Origin: Temnopleurus reevesii
Lineage: Eukaryota > Echinodermata > Echinoidea > Temnopleuroida > Temnopleuridae
Assembly (NCBI GenBank): GCA_036244855.1
Contig: BQKZ01000003.1
Coordinates: 97,721-161,720, forward strand
Length of the DNA: 64,000 nucleotides
Reading direction: 5' to 3'
Of this stretch, positions 60,135 to 64,000 are shown in pieces. Below the pieces are notes generated by a model, which searched no databases, was not told the DNA's origin, and saw nothing but the letters and a program-made list of their open reading frames with translations. The stretch's first letter is position 1. Each line of letters opens with the position of its first letter. Position numbers and translations under genes: made by a program.

Positions 60135-60574
60135 CTGGCTTATGCACCTGGTATTCCATGCCCGAATATAATTATGTACGAGGCGATTGCAATGCTTAAA
60201 TCATAAAACCTTTGCTATGGGCAATCCAGTATCAATGAACGGTTAATTCTAATAAAATCTTCTCTCTTTAGATTGCAAATTGCATTAGGAATGAAAGATA
60301 AAAGAGAGACGTCAAATTATTAGTCCTAATATGGGGGACAATGGGAAATGAAGTGTAAGAAAAGAGGAAAAGAACAAGAATTACAAAAAAAGTCAGACAA
60401 ACAGACAAACAGAAAACGCAGACGAGGTATTAGGTATTAGGTATATAAGAGCGCAGAGAGTGATAGGGAAAAAAAAGAGATTTAGAAATGAAAAGAAATG
60501 AATAGCAAAGAAGAGAAAGGGGTGAGGTTGCGGAGTTCGCTCTACTGATAAAATGAAAAGAATCTGCCTATTGA

Positions 60575-60960
60575 TTAATCGATCGATTGATGTTTATTGC
60601 ACATGTAGTGTGTTTGGGGAAATCATGTTTGCCTTGTTTGAATAAGGACCCAGGAGGTAGTGGTTTTCGGTCATGTCCAAATATTCTGGTTGGTATCCAA
60701 GGGCATCAGCAAAAGCCATTGTTGCGAACAGGGGCAAAGTCAGATCAAGGAGACTTTCGTCAGATCTTTCAATCGCGCGGTTTAGAAAAGTTTCAGAAAC
60801 TGCGACAAAAATATGAAAGCTATAAATACGTTCAGCACGAAGGCAAGTTATGTAACTCGCCAATGCGCTTTGTTCTGGTCAAAAAGGCGAAGAGACAATT
60901 TGTACAAACTCACCTTCGAGCTGCACGCGTAAACTGTGCTAGTTTCTGAAACCTGATTAA
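60575..60960 (-). mobile_element. Possible LINE-type retroposon 3' end, minus strand
   Basis: On the minus strand the segment ends ...TGCAATAAACATCAATCGAT plus an ATCGATTAATCAAT tail, a common CR1/L2-style terminus. Both strands are open for about 90-120 codons, but neither protein shows a recognisable reverse transcriptase motif. Confidence 0.35.
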
Positions 60961-61019
60961 GGTTCGGCGCTGAGTGTTACCCTAACTAATGTTAGAGTAT
61001 ACAACTATACTGGAGAAAA

Positions 61020-61305
61020 GGTAAAAGTACAAGAAGAAGAAGAGCTTTGGGGAAAAGGGAACGGAAGATGACGATACTGATAAAGAAGAAGGAAAAGAAG
61101 GTGAAGGAAAGAAAGAAGACGCATATAAGTATGAAAAGGAGAAAAAGAAGAAGAATAAGATGAAAAAAGTGATGAGAAGGATGATGACGGAGGATGAGAA
61201 TGATAATTATGAAGGAGGAGGAGAAGCAGAAGAAGAAGTAGTAGTAATAGTAATAGTAGTAGTAGAAGTATGATGAGTAGAAATTGCAGTAGTAGTAGAA
61301 GTAGT
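61020..61305. repeat. Purine-rich low-complexity tract with (GTA)n
   Basis: GAA/AAG/GGA-rich sequence followed by GTAGTAGTAATAGTAGTAG. No coding content is supported. Confidence 0.9.
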
Positions 61306-61307
61306 AT

Positions 61308-61560
61308 TTATTTATTTATTCATGTTTTATTTACAACAAAATAGAAAAAGAAGAAAGGGTAGATGGTAGTCCGATTCAGTAATGAAACTGCTCTACCACG
61401 GAGCCCTCTATCCATACAGATAATGTACATGTACATGTACAAACATTATAAATTAACATAAATAGAACATAAAAACACACAAAGAATCGATTTAAACAAC
61501 ATCAAAATTGGATAAGGAAACAAATTATGATACAATGATAAATGCATGAACTAGAAAAGA
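61308..61560 (-). mobile_element. Probable retroposon tail with (TTTA)n
   Basis: ATTTATTTATTTATTCATGTTTTATTTAC opens the segment; the minus-strand form ends in TAAATAAATAAAT. The body has ACATGTACATGTAC and no coding domain. Confidence 0.4.
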
Positions 61561-61857
61561 AAAAAACATATGTAATAGAATCTAATTTAATCTAAATTTA
61601 AATCTAAAAACGGTGATCCCCCTCCCGCCCCTGATGAGCAAGATATCATTTAGAGTATGTTGGAATATATTCTGCATTGTTTTTTGTAAAAGTGACAGTG
61701 ATTTGCAGTTATGGACTGTTAGTGGTAATGTATTAAAACGAGTGGTTCCGATGAATGAAAAAGACTGTTTTTAACTCTGATTTTGGACGTGGGATAGTAC
61801 CACATAAAATAATCATTCGTTTACAGATTTTGGACGTGGGGGTAGTACTACAGAAAA

Positions 61858-62180
61858 TAATAATAATAATAATAATAATTGAATTTATATAGCGCTTTTT
61901 CCAGAGGATACAAAGCGCTGCTTAAAAATACATATTAAAAAAAATAGCTACATTATGAATTATAAAGATGGGTTTTGAGGTGTTTCTTGAAAAGGCTGAG
62001 TGATTTGGTATTACGGAGAGATGCGGGGAGACTATTCCAGAGTCGTGGGGCCAAGGATTGAAAAGAGTTGAAACCGGCTTGTTTTTTAGACTTCGGAATC
62101 TTAAAGGAAGGGGCACAGCTGGAACGGAGAGAATATGACGTTTTCTGCTGTTGAAAGAGTGAGGAGATATAATGAGGAAT
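61858..62180 (-). mobile_element. Repeat sharing the AGCGCT-(ATT)n tail, interrupted by a gap
   Basis: (AAT)n, TTTATATAGCGCTTTTT and CAAAGCGCTGC match the inverted tail of the SINE, but the following body (GAGGTGTTTCTTGAAAAGG, GGAGACTATTCCAGAG) is different. It is therefore another family using the same 3' end. It runs into the assembly gap. Confidence 0.6.
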
Positions 62181-63084
62181 NNNNNNNNNNNNNNNNNNNN
62201 NNNNNNNNNNNNNNNNNNNNNNNNNNNNNNNNNNNNNNNNNNNNNNNNNNNNNNNNNNNNNNNNNNNNNNNNNNNNNNNNNNNNNNNNNNNNNNNNNNNN
62301 NNNNNNNNNNNNNNNNNNNNNNNNNNNNNNNNNNNNNNNNNNNNNNNNNNNNNNNNNNNNNNNNNNNNNNNNNNNNNNNNNNNNNNNNNNNNNNNNNNNN
62401 NNNNNNNNNNNNNNNNNNNNNNNNNNNNNNNNNNNNNNNNNNNNNNNNNNNNNNNNNNNNNNNNNNNNNNNNNNNNNNNNNNNNNNNNNNNNNNNNNNNN
62501 NNNNNNNNNNNNNNNNNNNNNNNNNNNNNNNNNNNNNNNNNNNNNNNNNNNNNNNNNNNNNNNNNNNNNNNNNNNNNNNNNNNNNNNNNNNNNNNNNNNN
62601 NNNNNNNNNNNNNNNNNNNNNNNNNNNNNNNNNNNNNNNNNNNNNNNNNNNNNNNNNNNNNNNNNNNNNNNNNNNNNNNNNNNNNNNNNNNNNNNNNNNN
62701 NNNNNNNNNNNNNNNNNNNNNNNNNNNNNNNNNNNNNNNNNNNNNNNNNNNNNNNNNNNNNNNNNNNNNNNNNNNNNNNNNNNNNNNNNNNNNNNNNNNN
62801 NNNNNNNNNNNNNNNNNNNNNNNNNNNNNNNNNNNNNNNNNNNNNNNNNNNNNNNNNNNNNNNNNNNNNNNNNNNNNNNNNNNNNNNNNNNNNNNNNNNN
62901 NNNNNNNNNNNNNNNNNNNNNNNNNNNNNNNNNNNNNNNNNNNNNNNNNNNNNNNNNNNNNNNNNNNNNNNNNNNNNNNNNNNNNNNNNNNNNNNNNNNN
63001 NNNNNNNNNNNNNNNNNNNNNNNNNNNNNNNNNNNNNNNNNNNNNNNNNNNNNNNNNNNNNNNNNNNNNNNNNNNNNNNNNNNN
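62181..63084. other. Assembly gap (904 N)
   Basis: A run of N. The right edge opens into a degenerate minisatellite, so the gap probably spans that array. Translated frames crossing it are artefacts. Confidence 1.
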
Positions 63085-63200
63085 GCGGCTATTAGACGAA
63101 ATGATTAATGGACAAAGTGGTAATTGGACGACCTAATGTTAGACGAAGTGCGTTTGGACGAAACGGTCATTGGACGAGATGGCATTGGACCAAGTGGGGA
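63085..63200. repeat. Degenerate minisatellite built on TTGGACGAARTGG
   Basis: Units such as TTAGACGAAATGATTAATGG, TTGGACGACC, TTAGACGAAGTGCG, TTGGACGAAACGGTCA and TTGGACGAGATGGCA recur every 15-20 bases with variation. Confidence 0.8.
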
Positions 63201-63216
63201 TAAACCGTTTACAATA

Positions 63217-63320
63217 ACGAAAACGGTAAGCGCAAAATTGTCTTTATCTTCAAATATATTTCAATAAGACGAAAACGGTAAGCGCAAAATTGTCTTTATC
63301 TTCAAATATATTTCAATAAG
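63217..63320. repeat. Perfect tandem duplication, 52-base unit
   Basis: Two 52-base units (63217-63268 and 63269-63320), each starting ACGAAAACGGTAAGCGC or its continuation and ending ATATATTTCAATAAG, appear identical over nearly the whole unit, implying a very recent duplication or an assembly artefact next to the gap. Confidence 0.85.
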
Positions 63321-64000
63321 ACGATGTTTGAACTTTTGCTATGTCGTGATATATTTATCTTATATATTTACTGCCCTTCGTCTACCGTCATTTCGTGAAA
63401 ACAGGATAATAGGGTGAAAAAAATATATCGCAGACAATGGTGAAATAACTAATTCCGTTTTACATACATTTCTTATTCAGAGACGACCAAGAACATTATT
63501 TAATGGTAAATAAATTCATTACAAGATAGAAATGCGCAAATACAAACTTTACATCTATTTTACAAATTTTGCCTCACTTTTTCGCCTCGGAAAAAAAAAA
63601 TGTCCAGCAATCCCGTGTATCCAGGATCGTACTTAAGGGGGGGGGGGCATTTTTAGGGGGCGCACCCTTCAGTCATTTTGTTTTATAATCGAGTAATTTT
63701 TGTTATTTTCTTATGATGTATATATCATCTTTATTTCTTTTGTATATTGTGTATATTTCAATTTTGCATTTGTTGTGATTTCTTTTATGACGGAAATAAA
63801 ACAAACAAACAAACACACACATACCCATTTTCACGTTTTTACTGGGGCATCTGTCTGCGCCAATAAATGTTATGGAATGAATTTAAAAGAATAATTATGA
63901 TATTTGAATTGGCCATGTTCGAATTAAAATAAGTATTACGTAAGCCTAAACTATATAGGGGTAATTTAAATACAACTGTACTTATCAATTATACTGACTC
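63321..64000. other. Terminal AT-rich stretch without recognised genes
   Basis: Contains a G10-like run near 63639 and short CA/AAAC repeats near 63801-63822. No exon or conserved product was recognised. Confidence 0.5.

Noticed and set aside
60587..60949. 120-codon plus-strand frame and 89-codon minus-strand frame over the same bases
   Set aside because: Neither shows a known domain, and the minus-strand end looks like a retroposon terminus; treated as repeat sequence.
1..64000. CRISPR arrays, operons, prophage or toxin systems
   Set aside because: All genes are spliced animal genes; repeats are microsatellites and transposable elements rather than spacer arrays.

Overview
This is a AT-rich metazoan genomic window with intron-split genes, GT/AG splice sites, long introns, microsatellites, assembly gaps and many short inverted-repeat transposable elements. 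The gene set (a nuclear DEAD-box helicase, two motile-cilium proteins and a Hippo-pathway scaffold) and the repeats (a tRNA-derived SINE with an (ATT)n tail, LINE-like tails ending in TTGA/TTGAA repeats, scattered ACATGTA motifs) suggest a marine deuterostome invertebrate, most plausibly an echinoderm such as a sea urchin. The species is inference; no sequence comparison was possible. No prokaryotic, viral or CRISPR-like system was found. Layout, left to right. (1) About 1-643: an inverted-repeat element whose left arm recurs almost identically, inverted, at about 21775-21941. (2) 1203-8788, plus strand: EIF4A3, the exon-junction-complex helicase, in 11 visible coding exons; only the N-terminal exon(s) are missing. 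(3) 8789-12635: intergenic, with EIF4A3 3' UTR and several foldback elements. (4) 12636-20257, minus strand: a radial spoke head protein (RSPH4A/RSPH6A family) in 13 coding exons; one acidic exon carries a frame break. An RFX X-box-like site lies upstream. (5) 20258-33292: intergenic sequence and the presumed SAV1 promoter and first intron, with a CA repeat, a 673-base gap, a diverged 0.6 kb direct duplication joined at a single N, and an intact SINE. (6) 33293-39860, plus strand: SAV1 (Salvador) in 8 coding exons, with two WW domains, a SARAH domain and an unusual Gln/His-rich tail. (7) 39861-50831: SAV1 3' UTR and intergenic DNA rich in MITEs, including a 732-base element packed with AGATAAGA (GATA-type) motifs. 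(8) 50832-58345, minus strand: a CCDC42/CFAP73-type (DUF4200) coiled-coil ciliary protein in 9 coding exons, with one in-frame TGA. A perfect X-box lies 156 bases upstream. (9) 58346-64000: repeats, a 904-base gap and a degenerate GGACGAA minisatellite. The genes do not form one pathway. Two are predicted axonemal genes, probably both under RFX control; EIF4A3 and SAV1 are housekeeping and signalling genes. The most useful observations are the two coding disruptions in otherwise well preserved ciliary genes, the SAV1 polyglutamine tail, the X-boxes, several MITE families (including a TTAA-target group), a THAP-domain relic in a SAV1 intron and a possible decayed hammerhead motif. No convincing undescribed biological system is present.
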